Shown here in pieces: positions 1 to 6,638 of a stretch of DNA of 43,755 nucleotides (position 1 is the first letter of the stretch; each line of letters starts with the position of its first letter). The stretch covers positions 1-43,755 of the forward strand of contig JAYPEK010000031.1 in assembly GCA_038125725.1 (NCBI GenBank). The letters are read 5' to 3'. Both the position numbers and the translations under genes were made by a program. The stretch comes from TMED8 sp038125725 (GTDB lineage Bacteria; Pseudomonadota; Alphaproteobacteria; Rhodospirillales; Casp-alpha2). The notes below the pieces were generated by a model. That model saw only the letters and a list, made by a program, of their open reading frames with translations. It searched no databases and was not told where the DNA came from.

Positions 1-1
1 A

Positions 2-53
2 TCCTCCCTTAGGCAATCACCTCAATACGTCCCATGGGCGCTGACGGGGAACA
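2..53 (-). repeat. Left copy of a 52-bp terminal inverted repeat, probable end of a mobile element
   Basis: Bases 2-53 are the exact reverse complement of 43704-43755. Read on the minus strand the shared block starts TGTTCCCCG, and base 1 lies beyond it, so the match is limited only by the window edge. The boundary falls inside the coding region of a dctP-like gene, directly after its Val-Ala-Lys codons. An element end starting with TGT is compatible with several DDE-type insertion sequences, but no transposase is visible, so the family cannot be named. A shared k-mer at two contig ends, as produced by an assembler stopping at a repeat, would look the same. Confidence 0.75.
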
Positions 54-527
54 CTTGGCGACCAGCGCTTCACGGGTGTAGGGGCCGCATCCGATGACGT
101 GGACATTGCCCTTAAGGAGCTTGTCGTAGGCTTTCTGCAGCACTTCCTTGCCGCCGCCGTTCATGCAGAACATCTGCACCTGGTCGGGGTTGTCGTAACC
201 GGCGATCAGGTCGCGCAGCATGGCGAACACGGGATCGCGGCCGGCGAAGTAGGAAATGGCGGTCAAGTCGCCGTCGAGAATGCCGTTGGCCACCGCGTCA
301 GGGGTTTCGCGGTGCGGCACCACGGACTTGGTCGGCAGCAGTTGTATTTCGAGCGAGCCGCCGGAGATATCCTTGATCTTCGGTGCCCAGACTTCCGACA
401 TGTACTTGAAGGTGAAGTCGCCGGAGTTCTGGCTGGTTTGGAACTTCAGGACCTTGGCGTCGGCGCCGGTGGCGCCCGTTAGGGCCATCGCGCCAACGGC
501 GACGGCGAGAAGGGATTTCTTGAGCAT
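9..527 (-). pseudogene. dctP: TRAP transporter solute-binding protein (DctP family), 3'-truncated by the terminal repeat
   Basis: This encodes the N-terminal half of a periplasmic TRAP-type binding protein, which in intact form captures an organic acid for a DctQM permease. The start at 527 follows a good GGAGG ribosome site at 535-540. Residues 1-24 form a signal peptide with an ADA-K cleavage site. The mature part begins VLKFQTSQNSGDF and runs through GCGPYTREALVAK, which is typical of the family. After about 158 residues the frame enters the repeat and ends with 14 foreign residues, CSPSAPMGRIEVIA. Family members are usually about 320-370 residues, so roughly half the protein is missing. 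No DctQ or DctM gene is in the window. The three palindromes upstream probably controlled it. The protein is most likely non-functional unless the junction is an assembly artefact. Confidence 0.8.
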
Positions 528-583
528 CGTGATTGCCTCCCAATCAACTCTGGATTGCTTTCGTTATGAGCCTGAACTAAAAT

Positions 584-637
584 ATTATAATTTAACTAAT
601 ATATTAGTTATGTACTGATGTACAAACATACTAGTAT
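584..637 (-). promoter_or_regulatory. dctP promoter region with three consecutive palindromes
   Basis: This AT-rich block lies 57-110 bp upstream of dctP. A minus-strand TATAAT sits at 584-589, with no clear -35 at the usual distance. Three palindromes follow: an 18-bp perfect one at 593-610 (TAACTAATA/TATTAGTTA), TGTAC-n4-GTACA at 611-624, and a 10-bp ATACTAGTAT at 628-637. The first covers the spacer and -35 area, so a repressor bound there would block the promoter. TRAP systems are often controlled by GntR- or IclR-type repressors, but the regulator here is unknown. Confidence 0.5.
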
Positions 638-640
638 TAG

Positions 641-1150
641 AGTCAAGAGGTATGTTCGCGGCCAGGGGCCCGAAAAGACCTGAACGACAAGGCCTGGAAC
701 GGCCTTGCGCCGGACGATTCAAGATTCCTTAACGACTCGGTCCGATACTGATTGGACAATAAAAAATGTCCCAGGTTCGGAGTTGCGCCATGATCGCCGG
801 CAAATCCCACGCTTTCGTCAAGCCGACGCCGGTTTCGGCGAAGCGATTTTTTATCCGCAGATTTTCCGAAATGCCCCGTGAACTGCTCGGCACCAAGATG
901 GAAAAAGAAAGGTATCTCAACGCACTAGCGGAGAAAACCTTGTCCGTCGTCGGGGTTCATTCACAACAATCCCAATAACCGCTCTTGCCAGGGAAGGAGA
1001 ATCAACGCCCAGTTAAGGTAGATGTCAGTTTCACATTTTATATAATGTGCTGCGTTGCACAAAAAACATGATGCATCGCAATAGCGTTTCGTGTATACGA
1101 GCGCCGTTACCATTTAATGACAATTTTGGAAATTTGTGGAGTATCTGCAA
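641..1150. other. About 510 bp without a convincing gene
   Basis: A short hairpin lies at 688-707 (CAAGGCC-n6-GGCCTTG). A 70-codon frame at 766-978 has no ribosome site and no recognisable motif, so it is not called. Closer to the next gene there is a TATAAT at 1041-1046 without a good -35, followed by TGTGC-n6-GCACA at 1046-1061 and GATGCATC at 1070-1077. These could be control elements for the small-protein operon that starts at 1151. No RNA gene was recognised. Confidence 0.4.
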
Positions 1151-1333
1151 ATGGCGAAGCTTGAGCTTGTGCGCTATCTCAACGACAGCGCTGAAGAACT
1201 CATCGAAAAGGCCGAAACCGCGAGCCCCGCGGCGGCCAAAGGGCTGCTGGACGAAGCAGAGGAACTGCTGGCGCTGGGCGTCAACATCCTTTCCCGCGAC
1301 ACCATGGAAATCGAGACCAAGGAGGCAGCCTAA
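1151..1333 (+). CDS. Small helical protein of unknown function (60 aa)
   Basis: This is a 60-residue, acidic, predicted all-helical protein beginning MAKLELVRYLNDSAEELIEKAE, with alternating Leu/Ala and Glu/Lys spacing that could form a short coiled coil or helical hairpin. ATG 1151 is chosen over the in-frame GTG at 1136 because the GGAG-like sequence around 1137-1140 then serves as the ribosome site. Its stop overlaps the start of the next gene by one base (TAATG), so the two are probably translationally coupled. No signal peptide, membrane segment or metal motif is visible, and I do not recognise the family. The coupling with a zinc-ribbon protein suggests the two act together. Confidence 0.6.
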   Translation: MAKLELVRYLNDSAEELIEKAETASPAAAKGLLDEAEELLALGVNILSRDTMEIETKEAA

Positions 1334-1506
1334 TGGCCTCCCGCCGTACCGATACCAAGAAGCCCGAACCCGATCGCGCGCCGGTCAAGAAAGTGCGCAA
1401 ATGCCTGATGTGCCGGAGCGAGTTCAACTCGAACCACATCGGTGAGCGGGTCTGCCCGTCCTGCAAGGAGACGTCGGTCTGGCGCTCCGGAGGTATCGCC
1501 GCCTAA
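1333..1506 (+). CDS. Small zinc-ribbon protein (57 aa)
   Basis: This 57-residue basic protein has a Lys/Arg-rich N-terminus (about residues 1-25) followed by a CxxC...CxxC knuckle pair, KCLMCRSEF and VCPSCKE, and ends in WRSGGIAA. Two CxxC pairs about 16 residues apart form a typical treble-clef or zinc-ribbon site for one structural zinc. Small proteins of this layout are common, uncharacterised genes in Alphaproteobacteria and may bind nucleic acid, ribosomes or other proteins. The start overlaps the preceding stop by one base, so it depends on the upstream gene for translation. A strong stem-loop follows at 1528-1553. The molecular role is unknown. Confidence 0.75.
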   Translation: MASRRTDTKKPEPDRAPVKKVRKCLMCRSEFNSNHIGERVCPSCKETSVWRSGGIAA

Positions 1507-1527
1507 GGCGAAACCTGGAACCGGCTT

Positions 1528-1553
1528 CATGGGTCTTTGGGGGAAGACCCATG
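1528..1553 (+). terminator. Stem-loop after the two-gene small-protein operon
   Basis: A perfect 10-bp stem, CATGGGTCTT and AAGACCCATG, with a 6-base loop starts 22 bp after the zinc-ribbon stop. There is no U-run after the stem, so it is not a classical intrinsic terminator. It may be an RNA 3'-end stabiliser or a factor-assisted terminator separating this operon from hspQ. Confidence 0.5.
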
Positions 1554-1625
1554 GCGCCGATCCCCTCATCCAAACGATGGCAATCGGCCCGCAACGCCCG
1601 GCGTTGGCGGGGCTATGTTGTGTAA

Positions 1626-1653
1626 TTGACCTCGCGGAAGGGCGGGTTACAAT
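1626..1653 (+). promoter_or_regulatory. Candidate sigma-70-type promoter for hspQ, implying a leaderless mRNA
   Basis: TTGACC at 1626-1631 and TACAAT at 1648-1653 are separated by 16 bp. The -10 ends only 7 bases before ATG 1661, so transcription would begin at or beside the start codon. There is no convincing ribosome site just upstream of 1661, which fits a leaderless transcript. Confidence 0.45.
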
Positions 1654-1660
1654 CCGATCT

Positions 1661-2053
1661 ATGTGGACGCCGAAGGATCATGAACCAATCGACGCGCCGG
1701 CCAAGGTGCCGCGGGTGATCGCTATTGCCAAATTCGAAATCGGCATGCAGGTGCGGCACCGCAAGTCCGGCTTCCGCGGCGTGATCTTCGACGTCGACCC
1801 GGTGTTCAACAACACCGAGGAATGGTGGGAGAGCATCCCCGAGGACGTGCGTCCGAAGAAGGAACAGCCCTACTACCATCTGTTGGCGGAAACGCCGGAA
1901 CCTGAGCGTTCGCCCTATATCGCCTATGTCTCGGAGCAGAACCTCATTGCCGAGGATGGCGACGAGGAACCCATCAGCCATCCCGACCTGGACGAGTTTT
2001 TCATCGGCCAGGAAGAAGACGGCCGTTTCGTCCCGCGCGCCAAGGCCAACTAA
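1661..2053 (+). CDS. hspQ: Heat shock protein HspQ (YccV-like)
   Basis: HspQ is a small hemimethylated-DNA-binding/YccV-fold protein. In enterobacteria it modulates Lon protease specificity and slows initiation through DnaA. The family core is clear from residue about 25: KFEIGMQVRHRKSGFRGVIFDVDPVF, then EEWWESIPEDVRPKKEQPYYHLL and AYVSEQNL. The protein is 130 residues, slightly longer than the E. coli protein of about 105, because of N- and C-terminal extensions, the latter being the acidic tail around HPDLDEFFIGQEEDGRF. ATG 1661 is chosen because conserved sequence begins soon after it and the likely promoter ends 7 bp upstream. An open frame continues upstream but has no family similarity. 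The 3' end faces the GFA gene with only 11 bp between. Confidence 0.88.
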   Translation: MWTPKDHEPIDAPAKVPRVIAIAKFEIGMQVRHRKSGFRGVIFDVDPVFNNTEEWWESIPEDVRPKKEQPYYHLLAETPEPERSPYIAYVSEQNLIAEDGDEEPISHPDLDEFFIGQEEDGRFVPRAKAN

Positions 2054-2064
2054 CAGGCTTCAAC

Positions 2065-2511
2065 TCATTCATCGTCGGGCGCGTAGAGAGCGAAAACCTC
2101 CGCGCCGGTCATCGCTGGAATGTCGCCGGCGAGATTGTAGAACGCCGGCTTCTCGTCGATGAAGATCTGCTGATGCAGCGGGCCATCCGGTTGGCTGTCA
2201 AGTAATCCCGCCGGCACGTACGTGGACCCGTCACCGACCAATCGGTAGTACAGGCTGGTGCCGCAGGTCTTGCAGAACCCCCGTTCCGCCCATTCCGAAG
2301 AGCGGTAGACGCCGACCAGGCCGGCGCCGGCATCCGCCGTCGTGAAGTGCGCGTCGGTGCCGCAGGGGATCGCCATCAACGGACCACCACCGCCCCAGCG
2401 CCGGCACATTTCGCAATGGCAGGCGCCGACGTGCGGATCGGCCACGCTGGCCTCGAAGGTGACGCCGCCGCAGAGGCAGCGCCCGGTCAGTTTCTGCGTT
2501 GTGTCGGTCAT
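2065..2511 (-). CDS. GFA family protein (glutathione-dependent formaldehyde-activating fold)
   Basis: This 148-residue protein has the zinc-binding Cys pattern of the GFA/CENP-V fold: GRCLCGGVTFE near the N-terminus, CHCEMCRRWGG about 20 residues later, and FCKTCGTSLYY in the middle. It is the last gene of a three-gene minus-strand operon and overlaps the HAD gene by 4 bp (ATGA). The founding member, Gfa of Paracoccus, was reported to speed the condensation of formaldehyde with glutathione, but most family members have no known substrate and that role has been questioned. I therefore assign only the fold. The nearby folate and methyl metabolism at 33-38 kb is too far away to be used as support. 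Confidence 0.85.
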   Translation of the reverse strand: MTDTTQKLTGRCLCGGVTFEASVADPHVGACHCEMCRRWGGGGPLMAIPCGTDAHFTTADAGAGLVGVYRSSEWAERGFCKTCGTSLYYRLVGDGSTYVPAGLLDSQPDGPLHQQIFIDEKPAFYNLAGDIPAMTGAEVFALYAPDDE

Positions 2512-3233
2512 GGTCGCAGCTCCGTTGCGTTGTTGCTTTCTAGCAAAGCCGGCAGTTGGGTGATGTCGTCGAGCACGTGGTCGGCATCAACGATGAGGTC
2601 TTCGCGCGCGGACGTGCCGGTCAGGACACCGATCACCAGGCCGCAACCGGCCTGGCGTCCCATGGTCAGGTCATGGCCGTTGTCACCGACGACGGCGACC
2701 GCATCCGGCACGATGCCGACGGCCCGGCAAAACCCGAGCGCCATGCCCGGGCCCGGTTTCGATCCGTGACCGCTGTCGTAACCGGCCAGATAGTCGAGCT
2801 TGTCGAGGACATCGAACGGCGCCAGCATTGCCCGCGCGCCGGCCTCGCTGTCGTTGGTGGCGACCCCGAGCCGATAGTCGCGCCGGCGTAGGTCATGGAA
2901 AAATTGGCCGAGATCGGTGACCGGTACCGCCGCATGGGCGCTGCTATCGGTGAACAAGGCATCCATCGCATCGGCCAGCGCGGCGAGTTCCCATCCCACC
3001 GTATGCGCCAGCCAATGCGCGGCCAGTTCCTCGGTGGAAGCGGCGGCGATTGGGCTGCCGGCAAGGACGCGATCGTTTTCCGAATCCCAGCCGGTTTCGA
3101 TCAGCATTTGCCGCTTTCGGCTGTCGTCACCGCCGGATGCCAAAGCGGCGGCGGCATGGATCAAGGGCATCCAGGTGTCATGGAAATCGAACAACGTACC
3201 GTCCTTGTCGAACAGCAGCGCGCGGTTTCTCAT
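2508..3233 (-). CDS. HAD-superfamily phosphatase, Gph-like
   Basis: This 241-residue protein carries all four HAD motifs: LLFDKDGTLFDF near the N-terminus (nucleophile and acid Asp), GVATNDSEAG (motif II Thr/Asn), GSKPGPGM (motif III Lys) and VAVVGDNGHDLTMGR (motif IV acidic pair). The helical cap between motifs I and II, at about residues 15-90, makes it a C1-cap subfamily I member, the group that includes phosphoglycolate phosphatase. The substrate cannot be fixed from sequence, because Gph-like proteins also hydrolyse other small phosphoesters or salvage damaged metabolites. It overlaps both operon neighbours by 4 bp, so translation is coupled to the DUF2238 gene upstream and the GFA gene downstream. 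Confidence 0.85.
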   Translation of the reverse strand: MRNRALLFDKDGTLFDFHDTWMPLIHAAAALASGGDDSRKRQMLIETGWDSENDRVLAGSPIAAASTEELAAHWLAHTVGWELAALADAMDALFTDSSAHAAVPVTDLGQFFHDLRRRDYRLGVATNDSEAGARAMLAPFDVLDKLDYLAGYDSGHGSKPGPGMALGFCRAVGIVPDAVAVVGDNGHDLTMGRQAGCGLVIGVLTGTSAREDLIVDADHVLDDITQLPALLESNNATELRP

Positions 3234-3862
3234 CGGTCGCTGTCCGCGCCTTGTCCCAGCGCCGCCAGGTGCCGGTCATGGAAGCGGGAAAGCAAGATCA
3301 GCGCCGCAATGGCGCCGATCAGCGCCATCAGCATGTCCGATTGCGTGTCCCAGGGATCGCCCTGGGTGCCGAGAAAATCGCCGGCTTCGGCGCCGAGTGC
3401 CACGGCGGCGCCGTACTCCAGCAGTTCGTAGAAGGCGCTGAAGGCGAGGCAGACCGAGACAACCAGGAACGCCAGCATCTTGCCGGGTAAAAGTGCCGTC
3501 TTCCTGAGCAGGATTTCGCGCGCCAGGATCGCCGGGATGAAACCTTGCGCGAAATGGCCGATGCGATCGTAGGGGTTGCGCGCGAGGTCGAAGGCGTCCT
3601 GCAGCCAAAACCCCAGCGGCACCCGGGCGTAGGTGTAGTGGCCGCCGAGAATCAGCACCAGCCCGTGCACGAAGAGCAGAATATAGAGCAACCGGGTCAG
3701 CGGAAATGCCGCGCGGGTCGGGATCATCACGGCGATGCCGATGATGACGGGGAAGACCTCCAGCCACCAGGTCAGGCGGTCGTGCGGCTGCAGCCCGGAT
3801 ACCACGAGCGCGGCGAGCCAGAGCGCGAGCAAAAGAGCGGGAAGACGGGTATCCGTGGTCAT
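3230..3862 (-). CDS. DUF2238 (YjdF-like) inner-membrane protein
   Basis: This is a 210-residue integral membrane protein with about six hydrophobic segments, the first being LPALLLALWLAALVVSGL. Two conserved blocks identify the DUF2238/YjdF family: NPYDRIGHFAQGFIPAIL and GDPWDTQSDMLMALIGA, with Arg, His, Trp and Asp residues near the membrane face. The function of the family is unknown. The ATG at 3862 is preferred, because the longer frame upstream lacks family similarity and would be hydrophilic. It is the first gene of the DUF2238-HAD-GFA operon, divergent from the Nudix gene. Confidence 0.82.
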   Translation of the reverse strand: MTTDTRLPALLLALWLAALVVSGLQPHDRLTWWLEVFPVIIGIAVMIPTRAAFPLTRLLYILLFVHGLVLILGGHYTYARVPLGFWLQDAFDLARNPYDRIGHFAQGFIPAILAREILLRKTALLPGKMLAFLVVSVCLAFSAFYELLEYGAAVALGAEAGDFLGTQGDPWDTQSDMLMALIGAIAALILLSRFHDRHLAALGQGADSDR

Positions 3863-3913
3863 GGCGAAAGCATAGCAGGCGCCATGTTGCGCGAAAGCGC
3901 AAACGCGTGATCG

Positions 3914-3942
3914 TTGGTCGCCAAAGCCGTTCGGCGTATAAT
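3914..3942 (+). promoter_or_regulatory. Promoter of the Nudix gene
   Basis: TTGGTC at 3914-3919, a 17-bp spacer and a perfect TATAAT at 3937-3942 give the best sigma-70-type match seen in the window. Transcription would start near 3949, leaving a leader of about 23 bases that contains GGGAAAGG before ATG 3972. Confidence 0.6.
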
Positions 3943-3971
3943 CCGCACGCAACCGGGAAAGGCCGCAACAC

Positions 3972-4409
3972 ATGCACAGAATTGGTGTCATCCCCTTCGA
4001 CACGCGCGACAAGATGGTGGCGTTGCTGTTCGTCACGTCACAGACGCGGGGGCGATGGATTCTGCCCAAGGGCAAGCAGCATGAGGGGGAAACCCATGCC
4101 GAGACCTGTCATCGCGAGTGCCTGGAAGAGGCCGGCGTGAAGGGCATGGTGATCGAGGACTTCCCGATCACGGCCTTGATCTCGAAGCAGACGGATAGCG
4201 GAAAACGGCGGATTCCCGTCACTTATTACCCCTATCTGGTCTACGAGCAACTGGACGAATGGCCGGAGATGGGAAAGCGCCAGCGCCACTGGGCGCTCTT
4301 GAAAGACGCCGCAAGGGTCGCTTACCGCGAGGACCTGTTGTCGGTGATCGAGCGCTTCGAGGAACTGCTGCCGTGGATCAGAGATGCCGCAGGGCGAAAA
4401 GTAGCATAG
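3972..4409 (+). CDS. Nudix hydrolase
   Basis: This 145-residue protein has a perfect Nudix box: Gly34, Glu40, Arg48-Glu49, Glu52-Glu53 and Gly55, where the helix glutamates hold the divalent metal. WILPKGK just before the box and the short length resemble diphosphoinositol-polyphosphate or diadenosine-polyphosphate phosphohydrolase-type Nudix proteins, which hydrolyse nucleoside or inositol diphosphate links. The exact substrate cannot be read from sequence. The gene is expressed alone from the promoter at 3914-3942. Its last 32 bases overlap the end of the convergent phosphate transporter gene. Confidence 0.88.
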   Translation: MHRIGVIPFDTRDKMVALLFVTSQTRGRWILPKGKQHEGETHAETCHRECLEEAGVKGMVIEDFPITALISKQTDSGKRRIPVTYYPYLVYEQLDEWPEMGKRQRHWALLKDAARVAYREDLLSVIERFEELLPWIRDAAGRKVA

Positions 4410-5889
4410 CCGCCAGCGCCGCCGAAGCCGGCACGGTAATCACCCAGGCCGCGGCGATGGAATAAACGAATCGGCGCCGGACCAATCGACGCACGGAGCG
4501 AAATCCGACACTGTTGAAGGCGTCCTCGGCGGTCTCGTTGAGCCGGTGGCCGGGGCGCAGTTTGCGCTTGTTGGGATTTTCCAGGAATTCACGCAGGAAG
4601 CCGACACCGAACACCGCGCCGACGGCGATGTGGGTGGAACTGACCGGCAGGCCGAGCGACGTGGCGATCAATACCGTGATCGCCGCCGACAGCGCCACGC
4701 AATAGGCGCGCGGTGAATTGAGCCGGGTGATCTTCTCGCCGACCACGGCGATCAGTTTTGGCCCGAACAAACCGAGCCCCAGCGCGATGCCGAAGGCGCC
4801 AACCGCCATCACCCAGAGCGGGATCGTCACCTGGCGGGCGATTTCGTCGCCGGCGCCGACGGTGGAGACGATGGCCGCCAGTGGGCCGACGGCGTTGGCC
4901 ACGTCGTTGGCGCCGTGCGCGAACGACAGCAATGCGGCACCGGCGATCAGCGGCAGGTCGAACAGGGGGTAGACGTCTTTCTTGCGGTTGGCGATGCCGA
5001 CGACGCGTTTGGCGATGTAGGGTTTGGCGAACAGATATGCGGCGGCGTAGGCGAGTCCCGAGACCAGAACGATTTCGACGACAGAGGCGTGCCAAACTTT
5101 CTTCAAGCCCTTCATCGACATGTAGGCGGCGAAGGCGGCGGCCATAACCGCGATCAGGATCGGCACCCATCTGCGCGCCGCGTCCGGGCGGTTCTCGGCG
5201 TTGAGGATATTGATCTTGATGAAGAACAGGAACCCGGCGGCGAACAGCGCCCCCAGCACCGGCGAGATGACCCAACTGGCGGCAATCGCCGCCATCGTCC
5301 CCCAATTGACCAGTTCCAGGCCGGCCGCCGCGATGCCGGCGCCGAGCACGCCGCCGACAATCGAATGGGTGGTCGAGACCGGCGCGCTCAGGGCGGTGGC
5401 GAGATTGATCCAGAGCGCCGCGGCCAACAGCGCGCTCAGCATCAAATCGCGGAATTCCTCCACCGTGATCTTGTGGCCCGGCGAGATGATCCCCTTCGAC
5501 ACGGTCTTGACCACATCGCCGCCAGCCAGCAGCGCGCCGGCGCTTTCGCAGACGGCGGCGATGACGATCGCCCCCATCACCGTCAGCACCCGGCCACCGA
5601 CCGCCGGTCCCATGTTGTTGGCGACATCGTTGGCGCCGATGTTGAGCGCCATGTAGCCGCCGAACACCGCTGCGGTCACCACCACCAGCCAGTCTTCGCC
5701 GAAGGTGTTGTGAGAACCGGCGACCAAGAGTCCAACCAGGACCAGGAACAGCACCGACAGGCCGGCCGGGACGACGACGCCGCGGAACTTGTGCGATTGC
5801 TGTTCGATGTATCCGTACCGGCGCAGGTCGTTGACGTATCGCCGTGCGGAGTTCTTCTTGGGCTGATTCAAGGCGCGATCCGGTGTCAT
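4378..5889 (-). CDS. PiT-family inorganic phosphate transporter
   Basis: This 503-residue multi-spanning permease probably carries phosphate as a metal-phosphate or with a cation. The two inverted halves each carry the PiT signature: ALNIGANDVANNMGPAVGG in the first and FAHGANDVANAVGPLAA in the second. Each half also has the partner motif, APVSTTHSIVGGVLGAG and LPVSSTHIAVGAVFGVG. About 50 hydrophilic residues precede the first membrane helix, and a basic cytoplasmic loop (RRLVRRRF) precedes the last. The low-affinity PiT system normally works constitutively beside the Pst importer, and no pst or phoU gene is nearby. The gene ends inside the Nudix gene (32 bp overlap). Confidence 0.92.
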   Translation of the reverse strand: MTPDRALNQPKKNSARRYVNDLRRYGYIEQQSHKFRGVVVPAGLSVLFLVLVGLLVAGSHNTFGEDWLVVVTAAVFGGYMALNIGANDVANNMGPAVGGRVLTVMGAIVIAAVCESAGALLAGGDVVKTVSKGIISPGHKITVEEFRDLMLSALLAAALWINLATALSAPVSTTHSIVGGVLGAGIAAAGLELVNWGTMAAIAASWVISPVLGALFAAGFLFFIKINILNAENRPDAARRWVPILIAVMAAAFAAYMSMKGLKKVWHASVVEIVLVSGLAYAAAYLFAKPYIAKRVVGIANRKKDVYPLFDLPLIAGAALLSFAHGANDVANAVGPLAAIVSTVGAGDEIARQVTIPLWVMAVGAFGIALGLGLFGPKLIAVVGEKITRLNSPRAYCVALSAAITVLIATSLGLPVSSTHIAVGAVFGVGFLREFLENPNKRKLRPGHRLNETAEDAFNSVGFRSVRRLVRRRFVYSIAAAWVITVPASAALAAMLLFALRHL

Positions 5890-5953
5890 AAAATAGTAAT
5901 AAATTTGTCACACATGGACGGCGCCAAGTACAGGGGGCGAGCGTCGATTATCG

Positions 5954-5982
5954 TGGATAAGTTTGCCGCCGGCAGCTTTAAT
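5954..5982 (+). promoter_or_regulatory. Candidate promoter of the NodB-type deacetylase gene
   Basis: TGGATA at 5954-5959, 17 bp, then TTTAAT at 5977-5982 (4/6 and 5/6 consensus matches). The predicted transcription start is only a few bases before ATG 5993, which again suggests a leaderless or nearly leaderless message. Confidence 0.35.
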
Positions 5983-5992
5983 ATTGCCTGCC

Positions 5993-6637
5993 ATGGCCAA
6001 GATCACGCTCAGTTTCGACAACGGTCCCGACCCCGAGGTTACGCCCCGGGTGCTGGATATTCTCGCCCGACACGGTATCGCCGCGACGTTTTTCGTCATC
6101 GGTGAAAAGTTGGCAGCGCCGGGCGGACGCGAGCTTGCCGAACGGGCGCGGGCCGACGGCCATTGGATCGGCAACCACACCTATACCCACGGCACGCCCT
6201 TGGGCGAGGACCGCAGCGCCGATGCCCCGGAACGCGAGATCGGCGCCACCCAGGCGCTGATGCAGGGGCTCGCGAACGAACGCAAGCTATTCCGCCCGTT
6301 CGGCGGTGGCGGGCATCTGGATAGCCGCGTCCTGAGCCAGGCCGCGCGCGACTACCTGGCGGCGGGTGGATACACCTGCGTCTTGTGGAACAGCGTCCCC
6401 GGCGATTGGAAGGATGCCGACTGGGCGGTGACGGCAAAACAGCAGGTCGCGTCGCAGCCTTGGTCGCTGGTGGTGCTGCACGACATTCCCGGCGCCTGCA
6501 TCGAAGGGCTGGATGGATACCTGAGTGAACTCGAGGATGACGGGCACGAATTCGTTAAGGAATTCCCGCCCGACTGCGTGCCCATGGAGAGCGGCCGATT
6601 GCTTCGCCCCGAGGTTTTGCCGGAACCGGCGTTTTAG
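5993..6637 (+). CDS. Polysaccharide deacetylase (NodB homology) family protein
   Basis: This 214-residue protein is a compact single NodB domain without a signal peptide. Motif 1 reads LSFDNGPDPE (Asp9-Asn10) instead of the usual FDDGP, so the second Asp, normally a metal ligand, is Asn. Motif 2 (IGNHTYTH, His62 and His66), motif 3 (FRPFGGGG), the DW in VPGDWKDAD and the C-terminal VVLHD His are all present. Family members remove N- or O-acetyl groups from glycans such as chitin oligosaccharides, peptidoglycan or exopolysaccharide. ATG 5993 is used because MAKITLSFDN is the natural domain start. The 3' end is one base from convergent argE. A cytoplasmic location fits deacetylation of a precursor rather than of wall material, but this is inference. 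Confidence 0.8.
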   Translation: MAKITLSFDNGPDPEVTPRVLDILARHGIAATFFVIGEKLAAPGGRELAERARADGHWIGNHTYTHGTPLGEDRSADAPEREIGATQALMQGLANERKLFRPFGGGGHLDSRVLSQAARDYLAAGGYTCVLWNSVPGDWKDADWAVTAKQQVASQPWSLVVLHDIPGACIEGLDGYLSELEDDGHEFVKEFPPDCVPMESGRLLRPEVLPEPAF

Positions 6638-6638
6638 C

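Noticed and set aside
766..978. A 70-codon frame in the 5' intergenic region, with an overlapping 63-codon frame on the other strand
   Set aside because: No ribosome site, no recognisable motif and no operon context; left as non-coding.
4589..6105. Long open frames of 440 and 396 codons overlapping the phosphate transporter gene
   Set aside because: Arg/Gly-rich or His/Asp-rich shadow translations without family motifs. The PiT frame explains the region fully.
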